Origin: Desulfosporosinus acidiphilus SJ4
GTDB lineage: Bacteria > Bacillota > Desulfitobacteriia > Desulfitobacteriales > Desulfitobacteriaceae
Direction of reading: 5' to 3'
DNA: 64,000 bases
Assembly: GCF_000255115.2 (NCBI RefSeq)
Contig: NC_018068.1
Coordinates: 1,769,977 to 1,833,976 of the forward strand
The notes below the pieces were generated by a model. The model was not told the DNA's origin. It saw only the letters and a program-made list of their open reading frames with translations, and did no database searches. The translations under genes and the position numbers were made by a program. Of the stretch, positions 33,006 to 42,336 are shown one piece after another (within the stretch, counting starts at the first letter, position 1; each line of letters starts with the position of its first letter).

Positions 33006-33911
33006 TCAAATTTTCCTTAAGACTTTCAGCAAATGTTTGAAATCCTCGGGAAAGGGGGCTCGAATCACGAGAGGGAGACCAGTCACAGGATGGAGAAAGG
33101 CGTAGACCGCAGAATGCAAGGCTTGCCGGTTAATCAGTGAGGTTTCTCCTCCATAAAGATCGTCTCCCAGCAAAGGATGACCGATACCTTCACAATGGAC
33201 TCTGATCTGGTGAGTTCTTCCCGTTTCTAAGATAAATTCGAGGAGACTGGCCTCAGAATACCGGCAAATCACTCGATAATCAGTACGGGCAGGTTCTCCT
33301 TCTGCTTGAATCTGGCGTTTGATAAAACTATGGGGAGCAAGACCAATGGGGGAATCTATGGTTCCGTTGTTCTGCTGAAGGCAGCCCTGAACAAAGCCAT
33401 AGTAACGTTTGTGAATGTGACCGCGTTCTAATTGATAAGCCAGCTGCTGGTGGGCAAACTGATTTTTGGCGATAATCACTACCCCGGAGGTATTGCGATC
33501 GATCCGGTGTATAGGGCGATAAAGTCTTTGTTCGCCTTTGCGCTGCCAATACCCAATAACCGCATTTCCCAAGGTATTGGCAGGATAACGGCGATTGGGA
33601 TGGACGACTTGCCCGACAGGTTTATTGACGGCCAAGAGGTATTCATCCTCATAAAGAATAGCTAACGGCAGATTTTCACCTTGAATCGGAGAGTCTTCTT
33701 CAGAAAACAGTTGAATGGAGAGAAGTTCCCCCTCTTTTCCTCTGGCAGTCAGGTAGGTGAAGCGGCCGTCCACCCAGACTCTTTCTCCCAGTTTCAAATG
33801 CTGTAATACTTTGAGCGAAAAATGAAATTTATGTTTTAAAATGGAAAGATATTTTTGACCGGAATCCTCGGGCTTTAAACGATATTCCCATAATGTTTTG
33901 TCTGAGCTCAT
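33006..33911 (-). CDS. RluA-family pseudouridine synthase
   Basis: The 301-aa protein carries the RluA catalytic block YRPIHRIDRNTSGVVIIAKN (Asp in HRIDRNTSG), upstream NKPVGQVVHP, and the C-terminal ETGRTHQIRVHCEGIGHPLL and GDDLYGG. The N-terminus lacks a clear complete S4 domain but has a related short region. It isomerises specific uridines in rRNA or tRNA; which ones cannot be told (RluD or YhcT-like are options). ATG 33911 follows GGAGGTCATC; an in-frame ATG at 33923 lies ahead of that site. Confidence 0.9.
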   Translation of the reverse strand: MSSDKTLWEYRLKPEDSGQKYLSILKHKFHFSLKVLQHLKLGERVWVDGRFTYLTARGKEGELLSIQLFSEEDSPIQGENLPLAILYEDEYLLAVNKPVGQVVHPNRRYPANTLGNAVIGYWQRKGEQRLYRPIHRIDRNTSGVVIIAKNQFAHQQLAYQLERGHIHKRYYGFVQGCLQQNNGTIDSPIGLAPHSFIKRQIQAEGEPARTDYRVICRYSEASLLEFILETGRTHQIRVHCEGIGHPLLGDDLYGGETSLINRQALHSAVYAFLHPVTGLPLVIRAPFPEDFKHLLKVLRKI

Positions 33912-34035
33912 GATGACCTCCATATTTTCAAATTAAATGCAGGTATATATTAACTGCATCTCGGATATCTGCTAAGAAAAAGGAATAAGCTAAGGAATGA
34001 AGAATATACGAAATACGCGGCAAGCCTCTAAACAT

Positions 34036-34125
34036 TTACCCGCTTCTATAGGTGAGAGTGGGTTCCTCGTTTGAGATTCAGCAGGATGAATATGTATTCA
34101 GCAAGAAAGTATAACAGCGTATTCT
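34036..34125. repeat. Intergenic segment with parts shared with other gaps
   Basis: CCCGCTTCTATAGGTG resembles the hairpin at 15475-15492, and AAGAAAGTATAAC resembles 29564-29574. The segment is in the 33912-34205 gap and has no open frame. It is probably a degenerate member of the same intergenic family. Confidence 0.35.
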
Positions 34126-34205
34126 TTTAAGTGCCGTATGTTTAAAGGTTATAGGTTAAGGTTTAAGGATCAAACAAATACGATAGAGTCTAAGGAGGCC
34201 CTGAA

Positions 34206-35321
34206 GTGAAGGATCAACGTATTGAAAAGCTCGCCGATTCTTTAATTAATTATTCGATTGCTTTGAAACCAGGCGAGAAAATTCTCATTGAAGTCATTGG
34301 ATCAGAAATTCCTCTTGCTCAAGCATTGGTACGTCACGCTTATCAAGCCGGAGGAATGCCTTTTGTGTCCGTTATTAATAATACCTTAATGCGGGAATTA
34401 TTAAAAGAATTCACCCTAGAACAAGCTGAGGCTATGACTCGTTGGGATCTGGCCAGAATGAAAGAAATGCAGGCGTATATCGGAATCCGCGCGGGAGAAA
34501 ATGCTTCTGAATGGTCAGATATTCCCAGCGGCTCTCTGAAACTATATTCATCGTTTTATCAAAAGAAGGTGCATAGTGAACAACGTGTTCCCCATACTCG
34601 CTGGTGTGTTTTAAGATATCCCACGGCTTCTATGGCTCAGCTGGCAGCGATGAGTGTGGAAGGCTTTGAAGACTTTTACTTCGATGTTTGTAATCTCGAT
34701 TATGCTAAGATGTCACAGGCCATGGAACCCCTGAAAAATCTGATGGAGAAAACTGACCAGGTCCGAATTTTAGGACCGGGTACTGATTTGGTATTCTCAA
34801 TCAAAGATATGCCGGCAATTAAATGTGATGGGCTGATGAACATTCCCGATGGAGAAATCTATACGGCACCTATTAAGGAGTCTGTCAATGGGCGGATCAG
34901 TTATAATACCCCTTCTTTATATCAAGGATTTACCTATGAAACTATTGTCTTAGAATTCAAAAAGGGTAAAATTATCAAAGCCACGGCTAATGATACCCAG
35001 CGGATTGAGGAAATTTTCAATACCGATGAAGGGGCACGCTATGTCGGAGAATTTGCCATTGGAATGAATCCATATATTATGAAACCCATGAAAGATACTC
35101 TCTTTGATGAGAAAATCGACGGCAGTTTTCATTTTACGCCAGGTTCCTGCTATGATGACTGCAATAATGGCAACAAATCGGCGATTCATTGGGACTTGGT
35201 ATCTATTCAAAGACCGGATTACGGCGGCGGTGAGATCTATTTTGACGGGAAATTAATTCGTAAAAATGGTCGTTTTGTTTTAGCTGAACTAGAATGCCTA
35301 AACCCGGAGAACCTAAAATAA
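34206..35321 (+). CDS. M29-family aminopeptidase (AmpS/thermophilic type)
   Basis: The 371-aa protein has family signatures: RIEKLADSLINYSIALKPGE at the N-terminus, GTDLVFSIKDMPAIKCDGLM, NIPDGEIYTAP, VLEFKKGKI, NTDEGARYVGEFAIGMNP, and IHWDLV near the end. These supply the Glu/His/Asp metal ligands of M29 metallo-aminopeptidases. It removes N-terminal residues from peptides in the cytoplasm. GTG 34206 follows TAAGGAGGCCCT, a strong site. It leads a run of co-directional genes toward 38191. Confidence 0.93.
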   Translation: MKDQRIEKLADSLINYSIALKPGEKILIEVIGSEIPLAQALVRHAYQAGGMPFVSVINNTLMRELLKEFTLEQAEAMTRWDLARMKEMQAYIGIRAGENASEWSDIPSGSLKLYSSFYQKKVHSEQRVPHTRWCVLRYPTASMAQLAAMSVEGFEDFYFDVCNLDYAKMSQAMEPLKNLMEKTDQVRILGPGTDLVFSIKDMPAIKCDGLMNIPDGEIYTAPIKESVNGRISYNTPSLYQGFTYETIVLEFKKGKIIKATANDTQRIEEIFNTDEGARYVGEFAIGMNPYIMKPMKDTLFDEKIDGSFHFTPGSCYDDCNNGNKSAIHWDLVSIQRPDYGGGEIYFDGKLIRKNGRFVLAELECLNPENLK

Positions 35322-35397
35322 TGTTACCATGGGTATAAATCTTAATCCGCATAAGGGATATTGAAAAGAAACGAGTGGATTCAACTGGAGGGGTTCT

Positions 35398-35802
35398 ATG
35401 ATTAATAAGTTGCTTTCAATTGTCTTTGGTGCGGTTTTGTGGGGACTGGGCTTAACCATTGATGTTGCGGTAGCCATCGGCAAGTATGGGTTGCCGGCTT
35501 TTTTGGCTGGAGTTCTCCTTGCTTTGGGTCTCCTGATTAGCAAGGCTTTTCTGGACAAAAAAGCGAGTTTGGATTTATGGGTTATTATTCTTCGGGGATT
35601 AGCGGTTGAAGCTCTTCTGTTTCCCGCTGCCAATCTTATCATGGTTTTTATGCTGACTAAAGGATTCCCTTTTGAGATAACTAGAGCAGTGTTAATTGAA
35701 AGCGGTTTAATTGCTGTCATTTTAGCCGGCGTATTTTTCTTTAATGCGCATCTATTAAATAAGAAAGTTCGCCGGCGCCAAATGGGTTCGGAGAAAGACT
35801 GA
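35398..35802 (+). CDS. Membrane protein, about four helices, unknown
   Basis: ATG 35398 follows CTGGAGGGG. The 134-aa product is very hydrophobic with about four predicted membrane helices and a basic C-terminal tail (NKKVRRRQ). I do not recognise the family. It sits between the aminopeptidase and the lipid kinase genes and is probably co-transcribed with them. Confidence 0.7.
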   Translation: MINKLLSIVFGAVLWGLGLTIDVAVAIGKYGLPAFLAGVLLALGLLISKAFLDKKASLDLWVIILRGLAVEALLFPAANLIMVFMLTKGFPFEITRAVLIESGLIAVILAGVFFFNAHLLNKKVRRRQMGSEKD

Positions 35803-35884
35803 ACAAGATCAACACTTAAAGATTTGCGAGAAATCTTCGCAAAAGATGTGAAACGATAACTATGGAGGAGTCGATTTTATAAGG

Positions 35885-36766
35885 ATGACGAGTAAACGCT
35901 TACGTTTGATCTATAATCCTTACGCCGGAAGGTGTAAATTTACAAATCAACTGGATGCGGTGATTCGAATTTTTCAAGAGAGCGGGCATGAAGTGTGCGT
36001 TCACCGGGCATGTTCTACTCAAGACATTGAAGAGACTGCTGGGCGGAGCAGTGATGTTGACTGTTTGGTAATTGCCGGGGGAGACGGAAGTATTCATCAA
36101 GCGGTCAACGGTTTGGCGCAAATCTCTTCATCTCAACGTCCGTCCTTGGGGATTTTGCCGGTAGGGACTGCCAATGATTTGGCCTATGCTCTTCATTTGC
36201 CTAAAAGTATCCCTGAAGCCTGTAAGGTGATCGGACGAGGAAATGTTTTCAATATGGATATAGGAATGGTTAATAACCGATATTTTGTGAACGTTGCCTG
36301 TGCCGGACTATTAACAGATGTTTCTCTAAAGGTGGATCTGCGGGTTAAGAACTCTTTAGGGCAGTTAGCTTATTTCTTGAAGGGGATTGAGACACTTCCT
36401 TCATACAGACCATTCAAGGTAGAATTTGAGCATGAAGGGCAGCATTGCACGGAGGAAGTAATCCTCTTTATGGCAGTTAACGGTCTCTCAGTAGGAGGAA
36501 TTCGAAGTCTTGTGCCAAGAGCTTCATTGTCAGACGGCAAATTAGATATCTTAATGGTTCCTCTAGTTGGCTGGCCGGAAACTCTCCGAATTTTACTGAG
36601 GGTATTACGCGGAGAGCAGGTAAGCAGCCCTAAAATGAAAGAATTTCAGGTCTCAGAACTGACAATTCATACGGATCGACCGCTTAACTCGGATTTGGAT
36701 GGGGAATTAGGTCCGGGAAGTCCTTGGCACATTCATATAGGGCCGAAAATCTCTGTGTTTTGCTGA
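35885..36766 (+). CDS. Diacylglycerol kinase-family lipid kinase (YegS/BmrU type)
   Basis: The 293-aa protein has the DAGK catalytic domain: LIYNPYAGR, CLVIAGGDGSIHQAVNGL (GGDG nucleotide loop), LGILPVGTANDLAYAL, and the C-terminal LNSDLDGELG. It phosphorylates a membrane lipid such as diacylglycerol; close relatives include sphingosine- and YegS-like kinases, so the exact substrate is open. ATG 35885 is used although the GGAGGAG site lies somewhat far upstream; no better in-frame start exists. Confidence 0.9.
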   Translation: MTSKRLRLIYNPYAGRCKFTNQLDAVIRIFQESGHEVCVHRACSTQDIEETAGRSSDVDCLVIAGGDGSIHQAVNGLAQISSSQRPSLGILPVGTANDLAYALHLPKSIPEACKVIGRGNVFNMDIGMVNNRYFVNVACAGLLTDVSLKVDLRVKNSLGQLAYFLKGIETLPSYRPFKVEFEHEGQHCTEEVILFMAVNGLSVGGIRSLVPRASLSDGKLDILMVPLVGWPETLRILLRVLRGEQVSSPKMKEFQVSELTIHTDRPLNSDLDGELGPGSPWHIHIGPKISVFC

Positions 36767-36814
36767 GTGACGTTATAGAAGTATGAAAGCTATTGTGTAA
36801 AACAGGGGGTTTTT

Positions 36815-38191
36815 ATGCTTAGTACATCGTTTCAGCAGGAAGTATTAGAACGCCTTAGCCAGATATGCCCTGTATATCGGGTGGGGGGATCTGTGAGGGA
36901 TGCACAATTGGGTATCTCCTCCAAAGATGTGGATGCTATCGCGGCTCTTTCCCAGGAACAAATTTGTGAAAACCTGCGGTGTTGGGGTTATACGCCTCAC
37001 TTACTTGGAGCAAACGTTCAAACGGTGAGCTTGTTTCGAGAAACTGATCGCTTAGATTTGGTCTCTTTTTCAGGAGAATTGGAAAGGGATGCTTCGCGGC
37101 GTGACTTTACCATCAATGCCATTTATCAAGATGTAAAGACTGGGGAAATTGTAGATCCTTTTCAGGGACTAAGAGATTTGAAAGATCATCATTTAAGGGC
37201 TTGTGGCAAGGCTTCCGAACGCTTTCAGGAAGATCCGCTGAGGGTCTTGCGCCTGGTACGATTTGCGGTTTCTTACGGATTAAGTATTGAGGCCGAGACT
37301 TGGCAGTCCGCAATCGTTTCTATGCCTAAACTTTCTATGGTTTCCAGGGAACGAGTCACTGAAGAATTAGGGAAAATCTTGGTCTTAGATAACATGGCCC
37401 GGAGTTTTTCCCTTTTGGATGAGCTGGGATTTTTTCAAAGATTTATTCCGGAATTATCAAGACTTAAGGGTTTGGCAAACCATCGTTTTAATCCAGACGA
37501 TGGGTGGAATCATACCAGGCGGGTTGTTCAGAATACCCCTAATAAGCTTATTTTGCGTTTGGCGGCCTTGTTTCATGAGCTGGGAATAGGGGAGATAAGC
37601 AGCGAAGAAAGTTTGGCGGGGAATGGTGAGGAAAGTGCTTGGCTAACGCGAGAAATATTCAGCCGTTTTCGTTGGAGTATGGTTCTTGCCGGAGGAATTA
37701 AGGGGGAGCAAGAGGTTGAATTCCTGGTAAAACATCATATGCTGGGGAATATTATCTTCGGGGAGGAATTGCAGGGCGCGAATGATTGGAGAGAAGTATC
37801 CTTAAAGGCACGTGGTTTTGCCTGGGATATGGGATGGAACGGTCAAGTTTTTGATTCGCTCCGCGTAGAGAGTTTGCTGGGCCTCTGGCAGGCGGATTTT
37901 CAAAGCGGAGATCATAGTGGGGATGATCTTATGCGCCTGGGGAACCTACAAGAAGAGATTAAAAATGCTTGCATATGGATAAGCGGGCGGCTAAAGACTC
38001 TGAATTGGCAAATGTTCTGGGACTTTGTGCAGGAAAAGGGTTTAGAGGGAAAGCCGCTTGGACGATTTAAAGAACAAGTTCGCAGAGTATTGATGCTGGA
38101 GCCAGAACAATCTTTGAATGACGTTAATTTTCTGGAAAGAGAGTACGATAAAGCAATTGGTCAGAAATTAGAGCGAACTGAGACAATATAA
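36815..38191 (+). CDS. CCA-adding/poly(A) polymerase-family nucleotidyltransferase
   Basis: The 458-aa protein has the class II head domain VYRVGGSVRDAQLG with the catalytic acidic pair in SSKDVDAIA, then RRDFTINAIYQD, FQEDPLRVLRLVRFAV and an RNA-binding neck. A central DDGWNHTRRVV ... LRLAALFHELG resembles an HD domain, but Glu replaces the usual Asp (HE), so phosphohydrolase activity is doubtful. It adds or repairs the tRNA 3' CCA, or a part of it. ATG 36815 follows ACAGGGGG. Confidence 0.88.
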   Translation: MLSTSFQQEVLERLSQICPVYRVGGSVRDAQLGISSKDVDAIAALSQEQICENLRCWGYTPHLLGANVQTVSLFRETDRLDLVSFSGELERDASRRDFTINAIYQDVKTGEIVDPFQGLRDLKDHHLRACGKASERFQEDPLRVLRLVRFAVSYGLSIEAETWQSAIVSMPKLSMVSRERVTEELGKILVLDNMARSFSLLDELGFFQRFIPELSRLKGLANHRFNPDDGWNHTRRVVQNTPNKLILRLAALFHELGIGEISSEESLAGNGEESAWLTREIFSRFRWSMVLAGGIKGEQEVEFLVKHHMLGNIIFGEELQGANDWREVSLKARGFAWDMGWNGQVFDSLRVESLLGLWQADFQSGDHSGDDLMRLGNLQEEIKNACIWISGRLKTLNWQMFWDFVQEKGLEGKPLGRFKEQVRRVLMLEPEQSLNDVNFLEREYDKAIGQKLERTETI

Positions 38192-38279
38192 ATTTGCTTT
38201 TTATAGTTAAAAAGTAATGATTAAATGAATGTAATTTAGACAAAAGCAATAAGTCATGGAGGTAAAAGGAAAAAATTCC

Positions 38280-38308
38280 TTGACCTAAATTTACTCTGTG
38301 TTTATAAT
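38280..38308 (+). promoter_or_regulatory. SigmaA-type promoter of the rubredoxin-flavin reductase gene
   Basis: TTGACC, a 17-base spacer and a perfect TATAAT, 23 bp before the start codon. Confidence 0.8.
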
Positions 38309-38330
38309 TTTTATAAAAAGAGGTGCTTTT

Positions 38331-38981
38331 ATGGAAAAACGTTGGCGCTGTGACGTCTGTGGTTATATACATACCGGCGAAAACCCGCCGGAAGTTTGTC
38401 CCATTTGTGGTGTGGATGCTAGCCATTTTCAATTAGTCACTGAAGAGTCAGGAACAAATGCGGCACAGGAGGTTAAACCTGCTTCCGTAAAGATTACAAC
38501 AGCCCAGCCTGATCGTCCTCAGGCAATTCGTCAAGCTCTCTATAAAATTTCCTATGGACTCTATATTATCACGGCTCAAGCTGAGGGAAGAGACAATGGG
38601 CAATGTGCCAACACTTGTTTTCAAGTGACTTCGGACCCGGCGAGAATAGCCATTGGAATTAATAAAGGGAACTATACCCATGAACTAATCCAAAAAAGCA
38701 GCATATTCGGTGTATCGGTATTAAGTCAGACAGGTCACGACTATGCTCGGAAATTCGGATATCGTTCAGGTCGTGAGGTTGATAAGTTTGAGGGGGTAGC
38801 AGTTCATCGCGGGGAGTTAGGTGTTCTCTTGCTTGATGATGTATTGACTACCATGGAAGCTAAGGTAATTGGTCAACTTGATGCGGGAACTCATACTCTA
38901 TTTCTTGCAGATGTGATTGCAGCCGAGCTCCTTCAGGAAGGCGAGCCTATGACCTATGCTTTTTTCAGATCCGGTAAATAA
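38331..38981 (+). CDS. Rubredoxin domain fused to flavin reductase (high-molecular-weight rubredoxin type)
   Basis: The 216-aa protein begins with a short rubredoxin-like zinc/iron site (CDVCGYIHTGENPPEVCPIC). It continues as an FMN-binding flavin-reductase-like domain (ALYKISYGLYIITAQAEGRD; QVTSDPARIAIGINKGNYTH). Such Hrb-like proteins carry electrons from NAD(P)H-linked donors to oxygen- or peroxide-reducing partners in anaerobes. A reverse rubrerythrin gene lies 2.4 kb downstream, fitting an oxidative-stress role. ATG 38331 follows AAGAGGTG; it has its own promoter. Confidence 0.9.
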   Translation: MEKRWRCDVCGYIHTGENPPEVCPICGVDASHFQLVTEESGTNAAQEVKPASVKITTAQPDRPQAIRQALYKISYGLYIITAQAEGRDNGQCANTCFQVTSDPARIAIGINKGNYTHELIQKSSIFGVSVLSQTGHDYARKFGYRSGREVDKFEGVAVHRGELGVLLLDDVLTTMEAKVIGQLDAGTHTLFLADVIAAELLQEGEPMTYAFFRSGK

Positions 38982-39010
38982 ACTGTATTCCCTTAAATTT
39001 GCAGGTAAAC

Positions 39011-39136
39011 TTCTTCGGCTTAAGCTGAACCTAGGACTTCGTTAACGAAAGTATCCTGTGGACAGTTTCGCCGAAAGCGCCTAGGCGATAACAGATGCTA
39101 TCGCGCTGAAGGATGGATTCTACCTCCGCCGAAGAA
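39011..39136. ncRNA. Structured intergenic element, possible RNA or small repeat
   Basis: Outer arms TTCTTCGGC (39011-39019) and GCCGAAGAA (39128-39136) pair perfectly. Inside are two CCTAGG boxes (39030 and 39080), TTCGTTAACGAA, and GCGATA/TATCGC around eight bases. No open frame. It resembles a folded RNA or a mini repeat, but I recognise no family. The 38982-39296 gap also has the hairpin at 39200. Confidence 0.4.
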
Positions 39137-39199
39137 ATCAAAAGAGTAACCCTCCTTATGAAAGTCAGGGTCATAGATGTGGGAAAAAGAAAAGCGCTG

Positions 39200-39229
39200 A
39201 GGCTAATTCATATTGCATAGAATTAGCCT
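39200..39229. terminator. Hairpin before the molybdopterin oxidoreductase gene
   Basis: AGGCTAATTC pairs with GAATTAGCCT around a 10-base loop, followed by TAATTCTATT. A weak terminator or attenuator. Confidence 0.5.
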
Positions 39230-39296
39230 TAATTCTATTCACGGACCAATGTGACTTAGGCTATGGTGTATTTCTAGCGACGTTAGGAGGCAATAA

Positions 39297-41300
39297 ATGA
39301 AGTCAGAGTTTAGAAGATCGGTATGCCCTTATGATTGTCCTGATACCTGTGGGCTTAAGGTCGAGCTGCAGGAAGGCAAAGTGGTAAGAGTAACCGGTGA
39401 TCCCGAACACCCATTCACAAAAGGGACCTTATGCCCTAAAATGGCTCATTATGAAAGAACGGTTTATTCAGAGGAAAGATTGACTTCCCCTCTCCTGCGT
39501 TCCGGGAAGAAAGGCACAGGACAGTTTCAAGCAATTACCTGGGATGAGGCCATTGCCCATATTACGAACCGTTGGCAAGACTTGATTAGTCAATTTGGGG
39601 CTGAGACAATTTTACCATACTCCTATGCGGGAACTATGGGAGTGGTTCAGCGTAATTGCGGGGAAAGCTTTTTTAATCGCTTGGGCGCCTCGCGTTTAGC
39701 GCGGACGATTTGCTCTTCGGCCAAAGGTTATGGCTGGACCTCGGTGATGGGTGAAACTTTAGCTCCGCATCCTAATGAGGTTATGAAGAGTGATTTGATA
39801 ATTCTCTGGGGAACTAACGCCCTGGCCACCAACATCCATTTTATCCATAATGTGCGGGAAGCAAAAAAACGAGGTGCGAAAGTCTGGTTAATAGACACTT
39901 ACGAAACACCGACAGCTAAAATTGCGGATAAGATTTTTTGTGTCAGGCCAGGCAGTGATGGTGCTCTTGCTCTCGGTATCATGCATATCCTGGTTCAAGA
40001 GGGATTGCAGGATCAAATGTTTCTTAATGAATACGTCCAGGGGTTTGAGGCCTTTCGTCAGGAGAGTCTCCATGATTTTCCTCCCGCTAAAGTCAGTCAA
40101 ATTACAGGTCTTGAAATCAATCAAATCGAAGAACTAGCACTTGGCTATGCCCGGGCTCGAGCCCCTTTCATTTCCTTAGGTTCAGGGATTTCTCGTTATG
40201 GAAACGGAGCGATGACTGTTCGTCTCATTACGTGCCTGCCCGCAGTAGTTGGCGCTTGGAACAAGCCGGGAGGCGGGTTGCTGACAAGTATCTCTTTAAA
40301 GACCATTTCCACAGCGACGGTCATCCGCGAAGATTTCCTGCGAACTCCCACGCGCCTTGTTAATATGAATCAGCTTGGTTTTGCCCTGACAGAATTAAAA
40401 GATCCCCCGATCAAGAGTTTATATGTTTATCATTCCAATCCTGCGGTGATTGCCCCGGACCAGAATCAGATACTCAAGGGGCTGCGGCGGGAGGACCTGT
40501 TTACAGTAGTCCATGAACGGTTCATGACAGATACTGCTCGCTATGCCGATATTATATTACCTGCCACAAGCTCCTTGGAGCATTCGGATCTTTATCGTTC
40601 CTATGGTTCTTATGTTGTACAGAGGGCTGCGGCAGTGATTCCGCCCCTTGGCCAAGCAAAATCAAATTGGGAAGTTTTTCAGTTGCTGGCTGAGGCTATG
40701 AAGTTTGGTGAGTCCTTCTTTAAGCAATCTGCGGATGACCTTATTGACCAATTTATTATTCCGTCATCTTCCGGGCTGTCAGAGTCCGAGAAGAAGAAAC
40801 TTTCAGAAGGCCATCCTGTGGAAGTCAATTTGCCTCTTGATTATAAGATGAGATTTCAGACTCCCTCAGGGAAAATTGAACTATATAATCCCAAAGAGCC
40901 TGCACCATTGCCCTACTATTTCGCACCTCATGGCGATAATGCCCCATTCTTTTTGATGAGCACCCCTAATTTATTCTCTTTAAACTCATCCTTTAATGAG
41001 CGAAAGGATTTGGTATCTAAGAAAAAGGCGGCCTATCTTTTGATGAATGTTGATGATGCGGCTGAAAGAAATTTGCAGGATCTTCAGCCAGTCGTCGCTT
41101 TTAACGAACGAGGCGAAGTCAATTTCATTCTTAAAACGACGCCTAAGGTTCCCCGCGGAGTCGTTGTCACAGAAGGGTTGTTTTGGAATAAGGATTCCGA
41201 CACTTCATCAGTTAATGCTTTAACTTCTCAAAGATTGACAGATCGTGCCTCGGCCAGCACCCTTTACGATGTAAAAGTCGACGTACGGTCTGGAAGCTAA
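39297..41300 (+). CDS. Molybdopterin (bis-MGD) oxidoreductase catalytic subunit
   Basis: The 667-aa protein opens with a 4Fe-4S motif (CPYDCPDTCGLKVEL, last Cys in GTLCPKM). It continues with Mo-cofactor regions (AETILPYSYAGTMG; LIILWGTNALATN; WLIDTYETPTAKIAD; VHERFMTDTARYADIILPAT) and a C-terminal dinucleotide-binding domain. No selenocysteine is evident. It belongs to the DMSO-reductase superfamily, but no electron-transfer or membrane partner and no Tat signal are encoded nearby. It is therefore a stand-alone cytoplasmic enzyme of unknown substrate. ATG 39297 follows TTAGGAGGC. Confidence 0.9.
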   Translation: MKSEFRRSVCPYDCPDTCGLKVELQEGKVVRVTGDPEHPFTKGTLCPKMAHYERTVYSEERLTSPLLRSGKKGTGQFQAITWDEAIAHITNRWQDLISQFGAETILPYSYAGTMGVVQRNCGESFFNRLGASRLARTICSSAKGYGWTSVMGETLAPHPNEVMKSDLIILWGTNALATNIHFIHNVREAKKRGAKVWLIDTYETPTAKIADKIFCVRPGSDGALALGIMHILVQEGLQDQMFLNEYVQGFEAFRQESLHDFPPAKVSQITGLEINQIEELALGYARARAPFISLGSGISRYGNGAMTVRLITCLPAVVGAWNKPGGGLLTSISLKTISTATVIREDFLRTPTRLVNMNQLGFALTELKDPPIKSLYVYHSNPAVIAPDQNQILKGLRREDLFTVVHERFMTDTARYADIILPATSSLEHSDLYRSYGSYVVQRAAAVIPPLGQAKSNWEVFQLLAEAMKFGESFFKQSADDLIDQFIIPSSSGLSESEKKKLSEGHPVEVNLPLDYKMRFQTPSGKIELYNPKEPAPLPYYFAPHGDNAPFFLMSTPNLFSLNSSFNERKDLVSKKKAAYLLMNVDDAAERNLQDLQPVVAFNERGEVNFILKTTPKVPRGVVVTEGLFWNKDSDTSSVNALTSQRLTDRASASTLYDVKVDVRSGS

Positions 41301-41345
41301 CAAATAGGAGCTTAAGGAAAATACTAAAAAAGTTTTAAAAAAGGG

Positions 41346-41374
41346 TTGATTTTTATTTAAAGTAATTGTAAAAT
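41346..41374 (+). promoter_or_regulatory. SigmaA-type promoter of the reverse rubrerythrin gene
   Basis: TTGATT, a 17-base spacer and TAAAAT. The following AT-rich stretch (AATTATTTAGTAATTATT) is loosely like a PerR box, but the match is poor. Confidence 0.6.
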
Positions 41375-41418
41375 AAGAACATAAATTATTTAGTAATTAT
41401 TGAGGAGGCAAACTTAAG

Positions 41419-41967
41419 ATGATTAAGAAATTTGTATGTTCAGTATGTGGATATGTATTTGAAGGAAATGAGGCACCAGAAAAATGTCCGCAGTGTGGAG
41501 CATCGAAAGACAAATTCTCAGAGAAAAAAGAAGGGCAGCTTGCATGGGCTGATGAGCATAAAATTGGAGTAGCCCAGGGCGTTGATCCGGAAATCCTTGA
41601 AGGATTAAGAGCTAATTTTACCGGAGAATGCACTGAAGTTGGTATGTACCTAGCTATGAGCAGGCAGGCAGATCGAGAAGGTTACCCTGAAGTTGCTGAA
41701 GCCTATAAGAGAATCGCCTTTGAAGAAGCAGAACATGCTGCTAGATTTGCAGAAATGCTGGGCGAAGTGGTGTTTCCTGATACGAAAAAGAATTTGGAAG
41801 CAAGAGTTGAAGCCGAATACGGTGCTTGCCAAGGTAAAAAGGACATCGCCACTAAGGCTAAACAACTGAACTACGATGCTATTCATGATACGGTTCACGA
41901 AATGTGCAAGGACGAAGCCCGACATGGCAAGGCTTTTAAAGGACTTTTGGAGAGATATTTTAAATAA
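41419..41967 (+). CDS. Reverse rubrerythrin (rubredoxin domain first)
   Basis: The 182-aa protein has an N-terminal rubredoxin site ([20 protein letters not shown]) followed by a ferritin-like four-helix domain with the diiron ligands ([42 protein letters not shown]). The domain order is the reverse of classical rubrerythrin and is typical of clostridial NADH-peroxidase revRbr. It reduces hydrogen peroxide in the cytoplasm of anaerobes, taking electrons via rubredoxin-type carriers such as the protein at 38331. ATG 41419 follows TGAGGAGGC. Confidence 0.93.
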   Translation: MIKKFVCSVCGYVFEGNEAPEKCPQCGASKDKFSEKKEGQLAWADEHKIGVAQGVDPEILEGLRANFTGECTEVGMYLAMSRQADREGYPEVAEAYKRIAFEEAEHAARFAEMLGEVVFPDTKKNLEARVEAEYGACQGKKDIATKAKQLNYDAIHDTVHEMCKDEARHGKAFKGLLERYFK

Positions 41968-41989
41968 AATTTGATACAAATAAGTCGTT

Positions 41990-42078
41990 AAAATACAATT
42001 TTCATTATCGTAAGTTCGTTGAATATCAGGGCTTCAAGCTTGTAGTTCACGAAACCGATTTTGGAAATTGTATTTTTT
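41990..42078 (+). terminator. Long-range inverted repeat with T run after reverse rubrerythrin
   Basis: AAAATACAATTT (41990-42001) pairs with AAATTGTATTTT (42065-42076), followed by TT. The 63-base loop is unusually long, so this may be a terminator enclosing extra structure or a small RNA. The gap 41968-42336 shows otherwise only the TetR control region: TGTCC/GGACA at 42281-42298 and TATAAT at 42314. Confidence 0.45.
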
Positions 42079-42336
42079 CGTATAATATAGTTACAGTCTG
42101 TGTAACTTGGAACCTAGAATTATAAGTGATATACTTGAAAAGGAAATAAGAGGAACAGACTATTAAAAGTTAAAAGATAATTTGATGTTTATGGATAAAG
42201 CTCTGAAATTTATTTCAAAAATATTCCAGCTTTAAACTGGATTCCAAATTGAATCTATTTGCTGGTGCTTCAAAAATAAATGTCCTTGGAGAGGGACACT
42301 AAAAACTACTACTGTATAATACTAGAGGTAATGAAT

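Noticed and set aside
39011-39136. Cobalamin or other known riboswitch in the gap before the molybdopterin oxidoreductase gene
   Set aside because: The conserved B12-box and other known riboswitch cores were looked for and are not present.
42280-42336. Upstream ATG at 42280 as the TetR regulator start
   Set aside because: No ribosome site, and it would lie upstream of the TATAAT at 42314. The added residues do not fit the family.
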